Shown here piece after piece: positions 27,912-37,073 of a stretch of DNA of 64,000 nucleotides. The DNA is from Salinispora arenicola (lineage in GTDB: Bacteria; Actinomycetota; Actinomycetes; Mycobacteriales; Micromonosporaceae). The stretch covers positions 4,650,001-4,714,000 of the forward strand of contig NZ_VFOL01000001.1 in the NCBI RefSeq assembly GCF_006716065.1, given 5' to 3'. Each line of letters starts with the position of its first letter. The stretch's first letter is position 1. The translations under genes were made by a program, and so were the position numbers. The notes below the pieces were generated by a model that did no database searches, was not told the origin of the DNA, and was given only the letters and a program-made list of their open reading frames with translations.

Positions 27912-28994
27912 TCAGGCCCACCCATCGGTGCGGGATCGGGGGATCTCCACCTGGCTGTGGTCGCCGACGAGCAGCCGGTGCACGCCTTCGGCGACACCGG
28001 TCACGGTGGCTGACCGGCCGACGATCGAGCCACGCAGCTGGGGTACGCCGGTGACCTGAGCCCCGTCCAGCACAATCGAGTCGGCCAGGCAGGTCCTCCG
28101 CACCACACAGCCCGCCCCGACGGACGTGTTCGGGGCGATGATGCTGTCCTCGACCAACGTCTCCGCGCCGATCACCGCCGGGCCCCGAAGCACGGAACGG
28201 ACCACCCGAGCACCGGCCTCGACTCGCACCCCGGATTCGACCACGGACACCTCGTCGACCTCGCCGGCGACGTCGGCCTCGAGCCTGGTGAGCAGGTGCC
28301 GATTACACTCGAGCAGGTCATCAACCTGGCCGACGTCACTCCAGTTGCCGCCGTACTCCGTCGCCTCGACCCGCGCTCCACTGTCCACCAGCCACTGCAC
28401 CGCGTCCGTCAGCTCCAACTCGCCGCGCCGGCCAGGACGGATTTCTCGGATGGCGGTGTGGATCTCGTCCGTGAAGAGATACACGCCGACGATGGCAAGG
28501 TCACTGCGGGGGGAGGCGGGCTTCTCCACCAGCCGCTGCACTCTTCCGGCATCGAGCTCGACCACCCCGTACGACCGGGGGTCGCTCACCTTCTGCACCA
28601 GCAGGTGGGCCGCGGGACGCTCGTCTCGAAACCGGGCCACGAACTCGACGAGCCCCTCGGTGAGCACATTGTCGCCCAGGTACACCAGGAAGTCGTCGGT
28701 ACCGAGGAAGTCGGCCGCGACCTGGACGGCGTGGGCAAGGCCGCGGGGCTGGTGCTGGTGGACGTAGGTCACCTGTAGACCAAACCGCGAGCCGTCCCCG
28801 ATCGCCTCCTCGACCTGGGCCGCACCACCACCACCGACGACGATGCCGACCTCTGTTACGCCGAGCGTACGGATCTTGCCCAGCACATGCGCCAGTACCG
28901 GCTGGTTGGCCACCGGGAACAGCTGCTTGGGCATCGAGTGTGTGAAGGGACGCAGGCGGGTACCCATGCCACCGGACAACACGAGCGCTTTCAT
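27912..28994 (-). CDS. Glucose-1-phosphate nucleotidyltransferase (long RmlA-like)
   Basis: Activates a sugar-1-phosphate to an NDP-sugar. The 360-residue protein begins with the nucleotide-binding signature LSGGMGTRLRPFT and contains LGDNVL and VEKPASP. It has a C-terminal left-handed beta-helix extension (repeated hexapeptides such as VIGAETLVEDSIIAPNTSVGAG, given here in overlapping family terms), as in the SgcA1 type. AAGGAG precedes the ATG. Classical RmlA makes dTDP-glucose, while the neighbouring dehydrogenase should use UDP-glucose. Either this enzyme makes the nucleotide sugar the pathway actually uses, or it is a relaxed uridylyltransferase. Confidence 0.88.
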   Translation of the reverse strand: MKALVLSGGMGTRLRPFTHSMPKQLFPVANQPVLAHVLGKIRTLGVTEVGIVVGGGGAAQVEEAIGDGSRFGLQVTYVHQHQPRGLAHAVQVAADFLGTDDFLVYLGDNVLTEGLVEFVARFRDERPAAHLLVQKVSDPRSYGVVELDAGRVQRLVEKPASPRSDLAIVGVYLFTDEIHTAIREIRPGRRGELELTDAVQWLVDSGARVEATEYGGNWSDVGQVDDLLECNRHLLTRLEADVAGEVDEVSVVESGVRVEAGARVVRSVLRGPAVIGAETLVEDSIIAPNTSVGAGCVVRRTCLADSIVLDGAQVTGVPQLRGSIVGRSATVTGVAEGVHRLLVGDHSQVEIPRSRTDGWA

Positions 28995-29252
28995 CGCGGT
29001 CGGCTCCTTCCCTGCGCGGGCCAGGGGGACGGCGGTTCGCCGTCCCCCTGCTCGCACCTGCTGTCACCAGTCATCTACTGCCAACAAGGCGTTTCCCTAG
29101 TTCAGCCGGGGGTGGCGGAACCGGTCATCTTCCGGACTGCGCTGCGACGACCGTGGGCCGCTCGTCCGGCTGACGTCCACGTTCGGCGGGCGTGGGCGAC
29201 CCACCCGGCCTCGACCCGAGCGCGCGCGGCCCGGCCGCCGGAGCGCGGGTGG

Positions 29253-29933
29253 TCAACGCCGGCGGGCGATGGTGAGCCCGTCCGCGATCGGCAACATGAC
29301 CGACTCCAGGCGCTCATCGACGACCAGGGCGGCGTTGAAACCGCGCAGGGACTGTGCGCAGCGACGGGCCAGCGGCTCGACCGCCAGGTCCGGATCCAGG
29401 ACGTACCCGCTGAGCAGAACGTTGTCCGCGATCAGCAGCCCACCGGGGCGGAGCAGCGGTACCGCGAGCTGGTGGTAGGTGGGATAGTTCATCTTGTCCG
29501 CGTCGACGAACACGATGTCCACTGGCGGGTCCGCGGCCAGCGCCTCGAGCGTCCTGGCCGCTGGGCCAAGGCGGAAGTCGATCCGGTCCGTGAGGTCGGC
29601 TCGTTCCCAGTGTGCCCGCGCCACCTCAATCCACCGGTCGCTGACGTCACAGGTGATCACTCGTCCCCCGGGAGCCAGCCCCTGCGCGAACGCTAGTGCC
29701 GACCCCCCGGTGAATGTGCCGACGTCGACGACCGTCGACGCATCGAGCATCCGGGTCAGCAGGGTGAGTAGCGCAGCCTGCTCGGGCGGCACCAGCATGC
29801 CGGCCACCTCGCCCAGCTCCCCGGTCTGGGCGGCGAGGTCCAGCAGTGCCGGATGCGGGGGTGTGCTGTTCGCCAGCAGATAGCGACGCAACGCGGCGTT
29901 GATCGGGAGGTGTTTGCCGTCCGTCCAGTCCAC
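29253..29933 (-). CDS. Catechol-type SAM O-methyltransferase
   Basis: A 226-residue class I methyltransferase of the caffeoyl-CoA/catechol O-methyltransferase family. VVDVGTFTGGSALAFA at about residues 69-84 binds SAM, and VFVDADKMNYP and LIADNVLLSG carry the metal-binding aspartates typical of catechol-type enzymes. Start is a GTG 17 bases after the stop of the carrier protein, so the two genes are probably co-transcribed. It can methylate the catechol expected from the HpaB-type hydroxylase, as in the methoxy-aryl unit of maduropeptin. The assignment of substrate is inference. Confidence 0.86.
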   Translation of the reverse strand: MDWTDGKHLPINAALRRYLLANSTPPHPALLDLAAQTGELGEVAGMLVPPEQAALLTLLTRMLDASTVVDVGTFTGGSALAFAQGLAPGGRVITCDVSDRWIEVARAHWERADLTDRIDFRLGPAARTLEALAADPPVDIVFVDADKMNYPTYHQLAVPLLRPGGLLIADNVLLSGYVLDPDLAVEPLARRCAQSLRGFNAALVVDERLESVMLPIADGLTIARRR

Positions 29934-29950
29934 GTCGGCACCCGCTGAGC

Positions 29951-30235
29951 TCAGGCACCCGCGGCCGGGGCGTCCGACTGCCCGGCCATGGCCCGTACGT
30001 GCCGGGTGAAGCCGTCCAGGTCGGAGTCCTCGAACAGCATGCCGACGTCGACCTGGATGCCCAGTTCGTCCTCGACCCGGCCGGCGATCCGTACGGCGGC
30101 GATCGATTGGCCGCCAAGGTCGAAGAAGGTCGCCTGCGCGGACCGGTCGTGGGCATTCAGCACGTCGCGCCAGATGCGAGCGACCCGATCGGCCAGCTCA
30201 CCATCGCCACTCACCTGACTGCTGTCGTCCGCCAT
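29951..30235 (-). CDS. Type II peptidyl carrier protein (SgcC2-like)
   Basis: A 94-residue free carrier protein that would hold beta-tyrosine as a phosphopantetheine thioester during halogenation and hydroxylation. The attachment serine is S44 in FFDLGGQSIAAVRIA. The acidic helical remainder is typical. The ATG at 30235 has GGTGGAG upstream; a longer form from 30265 is possible. It is divergent from the NRPS, which has its own carrier domain, so the two carriers may hold different stages. Confidence 0.9.
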   Translation of the reverse strand: MADDSSQVSGDGELADRVARIWRDVLNAHDRSAQATFFDLGGQSIAAVRIAGRVEDELGIQVDVGMLFEDSDLDGFTRHVRAMAGQSDAPAAGA

Positions 30236-30487
30236 ATCTCCACCATCCACCTTATGTTCATACATTTCATGTGAGGCCGGTCCGAGTCACGGCAGCTATC
30301 ACCAAACGCCGGCCTACTCATGGTGGGAAGCGGCGGTCGCGCCTGGCACCTTCACGCGTGCGGGAAATCGCCATACACATCGCGCACGGTCGAAGAATGA
30401 GGCCAGGAAGCCCCAGTGCCACCATCGGTCCCGGTACCTCCGGACGATCACCGGCCCGAGCGTGCCGGAACCGCGAAGGAGGCCAGA
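30236..30487. promoter_or_regulatory. Divergent promoter region of the beta-tyrosine genes
   Basis: Carrier protein and NRPS read away from this AT-richer stretch around 30240-30300. No clear operator found. AAGGAGG at 30476-30482 is the NRPS ribosome site. Confidence 0.4.
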
Positions 30488-33400
30488 GTGCACACATTCC
30501 GCGTGTCTGGAATGACCGCCGAACCGGCGACGAGTCCGCGGCCGTGGGAAGCGTGGTGGTTCCTGAGTAGCCTCCTTCCCGACGCCCCGGTCGGCTGGCA
30601 GCACCGGCGATACCGGGTCACCGGTCCGGTCGACCTGCACGCCCTGCACGCCGCGTGGCGCGTCGTACTGGCCCGACACCGGTTCCTGCGAACCAACCTG
30701 GTCGAACGCGACGGACGACCGACCGCGGTGGTCAAGCCGGTGCCTGCCCACTCGTCCTTCACCGTGACGGACCTGGCCAGGGCGGACCAGGGCGATGCCA
30801 CCGGGGACGCCGAGCGGCGGTGTGCATCGGCGATCGCCGCCACCGCCGACCTCGCCCACGACCCGCTCGCCCGGCTGCGTGTGTTCCGATGGCACGCTGC
30901 GGGATTCGACATCCTGCTCAGCACCCACGCCACCGTGGCCAACGTACCGTCAACCGACCGCCTCGTGACGGAGCTGTCCGAGGCGTACGGCAACCTACTT
31001 CGCGGCAGCGTCGATGGTTCATTCGGCGCGGGCGACCGCAGGACCGACCCGGAGCGGCTGGCCGGCGACGACCCGGACATGCTCGTCGCCCGGACGCAGC
31101 GGCTCACTCCCCCGCCGCCGCCACTGGACCTGCCCACCGACCGGACCCGCCCGCCGGCGATACCGTGGCGCGCGGCGACGCTGCGCTTCGACTGGGGCAC
31201 CGCGGCCGGGCGGGTGCTGCACGCCGGCTGCCAGTCGGAGGGCACGAGCCCGCTGGGCGCCCTGGCCGCTGCCTTCCTGGTCCTGCTCGGTCGGCACAAC
31301 GGTACCGACCGGGTGGCGCTGGCAACCCCGGCGGACCTACCGCCAACGGCACCGAACGAACGCATCGGCCCGTTCACCAATCTCCTGCTCGTCGCCGGTG
31401 ACCTGAGCGGAGAGCCGACCTTCCGGGAGGTGCTGCGGCGCACCGACAGGGAGGTCGCGGACGCGTTGCGCTGTCGAGGGGTGCCGTTGCGCCACGTGGT
31501 CCGGGAGCTGACCGTGGACCTCGACCGGAATCCACACCGACTCCCGCTGACCGACGCGGTACTCGTCCTGCGTGGCCTCCCCGAAGCCGAACTTCGGCTG
31601 ACCGGAGCGACGGTGCGACGCGAACCGGTACCGGAGGCCGCGACCGTGGCCGACCTGGTCCTGACGGTCGACCGCGTCGAGCCGACGCTCACCGGATCGC
31701 TGACGTACCGGGCGGAACTGTTCGAGTCGGCCACCGCGGTCGGGCTACTGGGCCAACTCCGTACCCTGCTGCTGGCCGGGTTCGCCGCCCCGGCGACACC
31801 GGTCGGCGCACTGCCGCTCGACCCGTCCCCGATCGACGTGCCCGGCCCGGGACTCACCACCGTCAGCGCGCACATCGCCGGCGGCCGTCACGGCTCGGCC
31901 GAGTCGAAGGCGGATGCCGGACGCACCGGTGTTCCACCGGCCGAAGCGGTGCTCGCCACGGTTCACCGACACGGCACGACGTGGGGTGAGCAACATGCAG
32001 TTGTCGGCCCGGATGACGCGCTGACCTACCGTCAGCTCAGCGCGGAGGCCGCGACCGTCGCCGCCCGCCTCACGGCCGGTGGCGGGGTTGTCGGCACCCC
32101 GGTGGCGGTACGGATGACGCCCGGCCCACGCCAGATCGCGGCCTCCCTCGGCGTGTGGCGCGCCGGCGCCCACCTGACCTGGCTCGGCACCGGACCGGCC
32201 GACGAGCGAAGCCGGATGGTACTGGCCGCCCTGCGGCCGAGTCGCCTACTCCTCGACCGCTCTCCCATCGACGATGACCTGGCCCGCTGGTACCGCGACG
32301 AGCTCGGCGGCACCGCCGAGGACATCAGCACGGCGACCTCCGACACACCGGACGGCACGACCACCAGCATCGCGCCCGCAGACACGACGGACGAGGACGC
32401 CTCGGTGCTGGAACTCGCCGCCTACACGGCATTCACCTCCGGCTCGACAGGCCGACCGAAGGGCGTCACGCAGACCCACGCGGCCCTCACCCAGTTCGTC
32501 ACCTGGTTCTCGGACACGTTCGACCTCCGACGCGGAAGCCGGGTCGCCCAATGGGTCACCCCGGAACACGATCCGAGCCTGTGCGAGGTGTTCGCCACCC
32601 TGCTCGGCGGCGGCACTGTGTACTCCGTACCCGCGCGCATCCGAACCCACCCCGAGAAGCTGGTCGACTGGCTCGCCGCCGAACAGATCACGTTCCTGCA
32701 GACGGTACCGAGCTTCGCCCGGGAACTCGTCAAGGCTATCACCGCGCGCGGCGGACCGACCGGAGCCGGTCCGAGCGGCCTACCAGAGCTACGGTGGCTC
32801 GTCCTGATGGGTGAGGCAGTATCGGGCGAACTCGTCAACGACATACGGATCGTGCTGCCGACGACCCGACTGGCCAACGTCTACGGTCCGACCGAGACCA
32901 TCGCCGCCACCTGGCACGAGATCGTCGAACCGGCCGACGGCGTCGTCCCGATCGGCCAGCCGATCCCCGGACGTGAGGTCCTGGTCCTGGACGACCACGA
33001 CCGGCCCTGCCCGACCGGCGTCACCGGCCAGCTCGTCGTGGCGAGTCCGTACGTCGCGGCTGGCTACCTGAACCCGGAGGACAACGGGTCGGCCTTCGCA
33101 CCAGTACCTACGCTGACGCCGGACGACACCGCCGCTCTCCGCTGGTACCGGACGGGTGACCTCGGCCGCCGCCGATGGGACGGAGCACTGGAGTTCCGCG
33201 GACGCCGGGACCTCCAGGTCAAGCTGTACGGCAACCGGCTGGAGCTGACCGACGTCGAGGCCGCACTGGCAGGCCACTCGTCGGTGACAGAATGCGCTGT
33301 GCTGCCGGTCACCGGGGCTGACGGCCTGGTAACCGAACTGGTGGCCTTCGTCGTACCCAGGGGGACGGCCGGCTCCGCCGCCGAGTGGCGGGCCCACCTA

Positions 33401-33817
33401 CGGCGACGGTTCGGGCCCGCGCTGGCTCAGATCTCCATCGTGCCGATGCGGGGGCCGCTGCCGCGCAACGTCGGCGGAAAGGTGGACCGTCGACGGTTGC
33501 CGACACCACGTCGAGGGCTGCGCCAGCCGGAACGAGGTCCGAGCGGGGACGTCGAGGAAGCGTTGGCCGGAATCTGGGCAACGCTGCTCGGTACACCGCC
33601 CCGGGACGTCCGGGACGACTTCTTCGCCCGCGGTGGCCATTCCCTACAACTACCGGTACTCGCCGCGCTGGTACGGCACCAGTTCGGGAGGAACGTGTCA
33701 CTCGCGGACCTCTACGCGAACCCTTCACTAGCCGGCATGGCCAGCCTCGTTAATGCGGCCCGAACATCGGGTCGCGATCACAATTCCCGTCCCCACGGCA
33801 CCAGGAGTGAGATATGA
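30488..33817 (+). CDS. NRPS: degenerate condensation domain - adenylation - PCP
   Basis: An 1109-residue protein that probably activates beta-tyrosine as the adenylate. Domain order: C-like fold (about 10-430), adenylation (about 510-1010), PCP (about 1025-1095). The condensation active site HHxxxDG is replaced by HATVANV near 147-153, lacking the second His and the DG, so this domain should be inactive. The A domain is complete: TSGSTGRPKG near 648, NVYGPTET, YRTGDLG and the terminal GGKVDR lysine. The PCP serine sits in ARGGHSLQL near 1053. The GTG at 30488 was chosen for AAGGAGG five bases upstream over the GTG 72 bases earlier. It overlaps the aminomutase start by four bases. SgcC1-type enzymes load beta-tyrosine onto a free carrier. 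Confidence 0.9.
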   Translation: MHTFRVSGMTAEPATSPRPWEAWWFLSSLLPDAPVGWQHRRYRVTGPVDLHALHAAWRVVLARHRFLRTNLVERDGRPTAVVKPVPAHSSFTVTDLARADQGDATGDAERRCASAIAATADLAHDPLARLRVFRWHAAGFDILLSTHATVANVPSTDRLVTELSEAYGNLLRGSVDGSFGAGDRRTDPERLAGDDPDMLVARTQRLTPPPPPLDLPTDRTRPPAIPWRAATLRFDWGTAAGRVLHAGCQSEGTSPLGALAAAFLVLLGRHNGTDRVALATPADLPPTAPNERIGPFTNLLLVAGDLSGEPTFREVLRRTDREVADALRCRGVPLRHVVRELTVDLDRNPHRLPLTDAVLVLRGLPEAELRLTGATVRREPVPEAATVADLVLTVDRVEPTLTGSLTYRAELFESATAVGLLGQLRTLLLAGFAAPATPVGALPLDPSPIDVPGPGLTTVSAHIAGGRHGSAESKADAGRTGVPPAEAVLATVHRHGTTWGEQHAVVGPDDALTYRQLSAEAATVAARLTAGGGVVGTPVAVRMTPGPRQIAASLGVWRAGAHLTWLGTGPADERSRMVLAALRPSRLLLDRSPIDDDLARWYRDELGGTAEDISTATSDTPDGTTTSIAPADTTDEDASVLELAAYTAFTSGSTGRPKGVTQTHAALTQFVTWFSDTFDLRRGSRVAQWVTPEHDPSLCEVFATLLGGGTVYSVPARIRTHPEKLVDWLAAEQITFLQTVPSFARELVKAITARGGPTGAGPSGLPELRWLVLMGEAVSGELVNDIRIVLPTTRLANVYGPTETIAATWHEIVEPADGVVPIGQPIPGREVLVLDDHDRPCPTGVTGQLVVASPYVAAGYLNPEDNGSAFAPVPTLTPDDTAALRWYRTGDLGRRRWDGALEFRGRRDLQVKLYGNRLELTDVEAALAGHSSVTECAVLPVTGADGLVTELVAFVVPRGTAGSAAEWRAHLRRRFGPALAQISIVPMRGPLPRNVGGKVDRRRLPTPRRGLRQPERGPSGDVEEALAGIWATLLGTPPRDVRDDFFARGGHSLQLPVLAALVRHQFGRNVSLADLYANPSLAGMASLVNAARTSGRDHNSRPHGTRSEI

Positions 33818-35421
33818 CCGCGGTCGAAACCAGCGCGTCCGTCGACTTCGACGGCGAGAACTTGGACGTGCCAGCTCTCCGGCGGGTCGCCGAGCAACGG
33901 GTGCCGTGCCAGGTGCCGGCGAGCTCGTTGACCAAGGCGGCCATGAGCCGGAAGCTGTTCGAGGACACGATCCGTCAGGACATCCCGGTCTACGGCGTCA
34001 CCACCGGATACGGCGAAATGATCTATATGCTGGTCGCGCCGGAACACGAGGTCGAGTTGCAGACCAACCTGGTTCGCAGCCACAGTGCCGGCGTCGGGCC
34101 CGCGTTCTCGGAGAACGAGGCTCGAGCGATCGTCGGGGCGCGCCTGAACGCCCTGGCGAAGGGGTACTCGGCGGTGCGACCCGAGATTCTGGAGCGGCTG
34201 GCGCTGTATCTCAACCTCGGCATCACGCCGGCCATCCCGGAGATCGGTTCACTCGGGGCCAGCGGTGACCTCGCTCCACTCGCGCACATCGCCAGCACCG
34301 TCATCGGCGAGGGGTACGTGCTGCGAGACGGCCGGCGGGTACGCACCGGCGACGTGCTACGCGAGTTCGGGATCGAGCCGCTGCAGCTCCGGTTCAAGGA
34401 GGGCCTTGCCCTGATCAACGGCACATCGGCAATGACCGGCCTGGGAGCCCTGGTGGTGGACCAGGCGATGACCCAGGTACGCCAGGCCGAGATCGTCGCG
34501 GCGCTGGTGATCGAGGGTCTGCGCGGGTCGACCGGACCCTTCCTACCGGAGGGACACGACGTGGCCCGGCCGCATGCCGGCCAGATCGACAGCGCGGCGA
34601 ACATGCGGACGCTGATGCAGGGCAGCAGGCTGACGGTGGAGCACGCCGAGTTGCGCCGAATGGTGCAGGAGAGCCGGTCGGCCGAGGACAGCGTGCAACG
34701 TACCAACCTGTACATGCAGAAGGCGTACTCGCTGCGTGCCGTCCCGCAGGTGCTCGGAGGGGTACGCGACACGCTCACGCATGCCCGGACCAAGCTCGAC
34801 ATCGAACTCAACTCCGCCAACGACAACCCGCTGTTCTTCGAGGGGCGGGAGGTGTTCCACGGGGCGAACTTCCACGGTCAGCCGGTCGCGTTCGCGATGG
34901 ACTTCGTCACGATCGCGTTGACCCAGCTCGGGGTACTGTCGGAGCGCCGGACGAACCGGTTGCTCAACCGGCACCTCAGTTACGGGCTGCCGGAGTTCCT
35001 GGTGGCCGGCGATCCGGGCCTGCACAGCGGATTCGCCGGGGCGCAGTACCCCGCGACCGCGCTGGTCGCGGAGAACCGAACGATCGGTCCGGCCAGCGCC
35101 CAGAGCATCCCGTCCAACGGCGATAACCAGGACATCGTCAGCATGGGCCTCATCGCCGCCCGCAACGCGCGCCGGGTGCTGACAAACAACAACCAGATCC
35201 TCGCGGTGGAACTGCTCGCCGCCGCCCAGGCGGTCGACCTCGCCGACCGTAGCGCCGGGTTGAGCCGTGCGGCCCGAGCGGTGTACGACACGGTGCGGCG
35301 GGTGGTTCCGGTGCTGGACCAGGACCGCTACATGGCCGACGACATCGAACTGGTCGCCGACATGCTCACCCACGGCGAGTTGGTCGACGCGGTCGAGGCG
35401 GTCAACGTGACGTTGCACTGA
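33814..35421 (+). CDS. MIO-dependent tyrosine 2,3-aminomutase (SgcC4-like)
   Basis: Converts L-tyrosine to beta-tyrosine with the self-formed MIO cofactor. The 535-residue protein has the MIO tripeptide ASG at residues 149-151 within GSLGASGDLAPLAH and the catalytic tyrosine in YGVTTGYG (Tyr60). Both sit three residues before the published SgcC4 positions, so the N-termini align. It is translationally coupled (ATGA) to the NRPS that should use its product. Histidine or phenylalanine ammonia-lyase function is less likely in this context, but lyase versus mutase activity and the stereochemistry cannot be read from sequence. Confidence 0.92.
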   Translation: MTAVETSASVDFDGENLDVPALRRVAEQRVPCQVPASSLTKAAMSRKLFEDTIRQDIPVYGVTTGYGEMIYMLVAPEHEVELQTNLVRSHSAGVGPAFSENEARAIVGARLNALAKGYSAVRPEILERLALYLNLGITPAIPEIGSLGASGDLAPLAHIASTVIGEGYVLRDGRRVRTGDVLREFGIEPLQLRFKEGLALINGTSAMTGLGALVVDQAMTQVRQAEIVAALVIEGLRGSTGPFLPEGHDVARPHAGQIDSAANMRTLMQGSRLTVEHAELRRMVQESRSAEDSVQRTNLYMQKAYSLRAVPQVLGGVRDTLTHARTKLDIELNSANDNPLFFEGREVFHGANFHGQPVAFAMDFVTIALTQLGVLSERRTNRLLNRHLSYGLPEFLVAGDPGLHSGFAGAQYPATALVAENRTIGPASAQSIPSNGDNQDIVSMGLIAARNARRVLTNNNQILAVELLAAAQAVDLADRSAGLSRAARAVYDTVRRVVPVLDQDRYMADDIELVADMLTHGELVDAVEAVNVTLH

Positions 35422-35440
35422 TCCCCGGGAGGCCCGATCC

Positions 35441-35469
35441 GAGGTGCCGACACCAGCTGTCGGCACCTC
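35441..35469 (+). terminator. Terminator after aminomutase
   Basis: A perfect 12-base stem GAGGTGCCGACA/TGTCGGCACCTC with a five-base loop, 19 bases after the stop codon. Confidence 0.85.
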
Positions 35470-35701
35470 GCGCCGTCCGGTGCCGGCACCCCGAATCGAC
35501 GTGGTGAGCCTCCCGGCGCCGCCAGCGCTTCGCACCTGTCCTCCGGGCCGCAACCCGGTCAGGCCGATCACCGCGGTGCTGCTCGTCGACGCGCCCCAGA
35601 CGGTCGGACCGGACCACGCGGCGCTGGCGCGCGCCACCCGGACCGCGGCCTCGGCGCGGCCCGGACTCGGCCAACCCGTCGGTGCAACGAGGTCGACACA
35701 C

Positions 35702-35742
35702 AGGACCTCCGGGTACGAGTGGTCTCGTCCCTCGGAGGTCCT
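35702..35742 (-). terminator. Terminator after FAD oxidoreductase paralog 2
   Basis: A ten-base stem AGGACCTCCG/CGGAGGTCCT with a nested ACGAG/CTCGT stem lies just beyond the stop of the minus-strand gene. The 230 bases between this and the aminomutase terminator hold no supported gene. Confidence 0.75.
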
Positions 35743-35756
35743 CCGGCCGCGTCAGG

Positions 35757-37073
35757 TCAGCCCCGCAGTACCCGCCACACCAGGCCTGGACGCATCAGGG
35801 CCGCCGGTGAATCAACCAGACTGGCGGCCCGCATGAACGCCTCGGTCACGCTTCCGTCCCGGCTCGCCACATCGTGCAGTCGACGCATGTACGCGTGTAG
35901 TAGCAACACCTTGCGGGTGCGCTTGCCCTCGACCCCCGGGTAGCTCAGGTTGATGCCTTCGGTCATATCCCAGGCGGGATCGACGATACGACCGACCGTG
36001 GCCATGAACTCCGTCGAGTTCGGCACGATTCCACGCCGCAGCTCGTCGCGGAGAGCGAGCGCCTGCAACGCGGAGAGGGTCTGCGCCTGGGCGAACACCG
36101 GGTTCGGGGTGCAGACCGCGTCACCCATGACGACAAGGCCCTCGGGAAAGCGGCCCATCCGCTCGTACCGCCGCCGCAGGGTGGTCGGGAAGCGGAACAG
36201 CACCGGATCGTCGAGTGGTTCCGCGTCAATGATCGCCTCATAGATCTCGGGCGCAGCGAGTGTCTTCACGAAGGCGTTGAAGCCGTCGGGATCGGTAGGC
36301 GGGTGGTCACCGAGGATGCCGTACGTGGTCAACTCAACCGTGTTGGAGTCGGTCTTGGTGCAGATGGCACCACGGGGCGATGCCGGCGACGCCACGCAGA
36401 CGATCGAGTGGTCGGTGCCGAACGGGTCGTACCGGAGCTTGTAGTGCCGGGTCGCGTAGCCGAGCCCCATCTTGGTGCCCTCTTCCTCGACCCTCGGGTA
36501 GCCCATCGCCTCCAGCCACACCGGGGTACGGGAGCCCCGGCCGGTCGTGTCGACGACCAGATCGGCCTCCAGAACCTCCTCGGCACCGCCGTCCCCGTGG
36601 GGCTGAACGCGTACGCCGGTGACCCTGCTCCCGTCCGGGGTGTGCACTAGGCCGGTGATGTCGTACCGCTCCAGGAATCGTACGTTGGGCATGGCCTGCA
36701 CCCGGTCCCGGCAGTGCGCCTCCATAACCGGCCGGCGGGCGGCCACGTTGGTGAGGCCAGCCCGGGTCTGCTTCAGCGGCTTTCCGTTGAAGTACCAGCG
36801 TACGGTGCCGGCGAGGTCGGTCAACGGACAGCCGGCGGCCACCATCTCTGCGGTGATCTCCGGGAACAGGTCCTCCAACGCCCGCGCCCCGCGGGCCAGC
36901 AGCCCGTTGATGTGACGTGCCTGTGGCGAACCACGCCTGGCCTCACGTACGCCGATCAGTTCGTCACGGTCCACCACGATCACCTCGCGGTAGCCCTCCG
37001 CGAGCGCGCTCACCGCGAAAATTCCGGTAACACTCCCACCGAGCACTACGGCCCGGTCTCCGACCATTGTCAC
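35757..37073 (-). CDS. FAD-dependent oxidoreductase/monooxygenase, paralog 2
   Basis: A 438-residue flavoprotein clearly paralogous to the one at 23379. It shows GGSVTGIFAVSALAE at the N-terminus, [10 protein letters not shown] in the middle, the shared RFP(T/A)(T/S)(L/V)RRRYER block and LVVMGDAVCTPNPVFAQ as the second FAD motif. In the second motif the GQGMS of paralog 1 is replaced by AQAQT, so substrate or flavin handling may differ. Start is GTG at 37073 (ATG two codons later is possible). It is expressed alone from the right-hand side. Redox tailoring role is inferred from context. Confidence 0.84.
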   Translation of the reverse strand: MTMVGDRAVVLGGSVTGIFAVSALAEGYREVIVVDRDELIGVREARRGSPQARHINGLLARGARALEDLFPEITAEMVAAGCPLTDLAGTVRWYFNGKPLKQTRAGLTNVAARRPVMEAHCRDRVQAMPNVRFLERYDITGLVHTPDGSRVTGVRVQPHGDGGAEEVLEADLVVDTTGRGSRTPVWLEAMGYPRVEEEGTKMGLGYATRHYKLRYDPFGTDHSIVCVASPASPRGAICTKTDSNTVELTTYGILGDHPPTDPDGFNAFVKTLAAPEIYEAIIDAEPLDDPVLFRFPTTLRRRYERMGRFPEGLVVMGDAVCTPNPVFAQAQTLSALQALALRDELRRGIVPNSTEFMATVGRIVDPAWDMTEGINLSYPGVEGKRTRKVLLLHAYMRRLHDVASRDGSVTEAFMRAASLVDSPAALMRPGLVWRVLRG

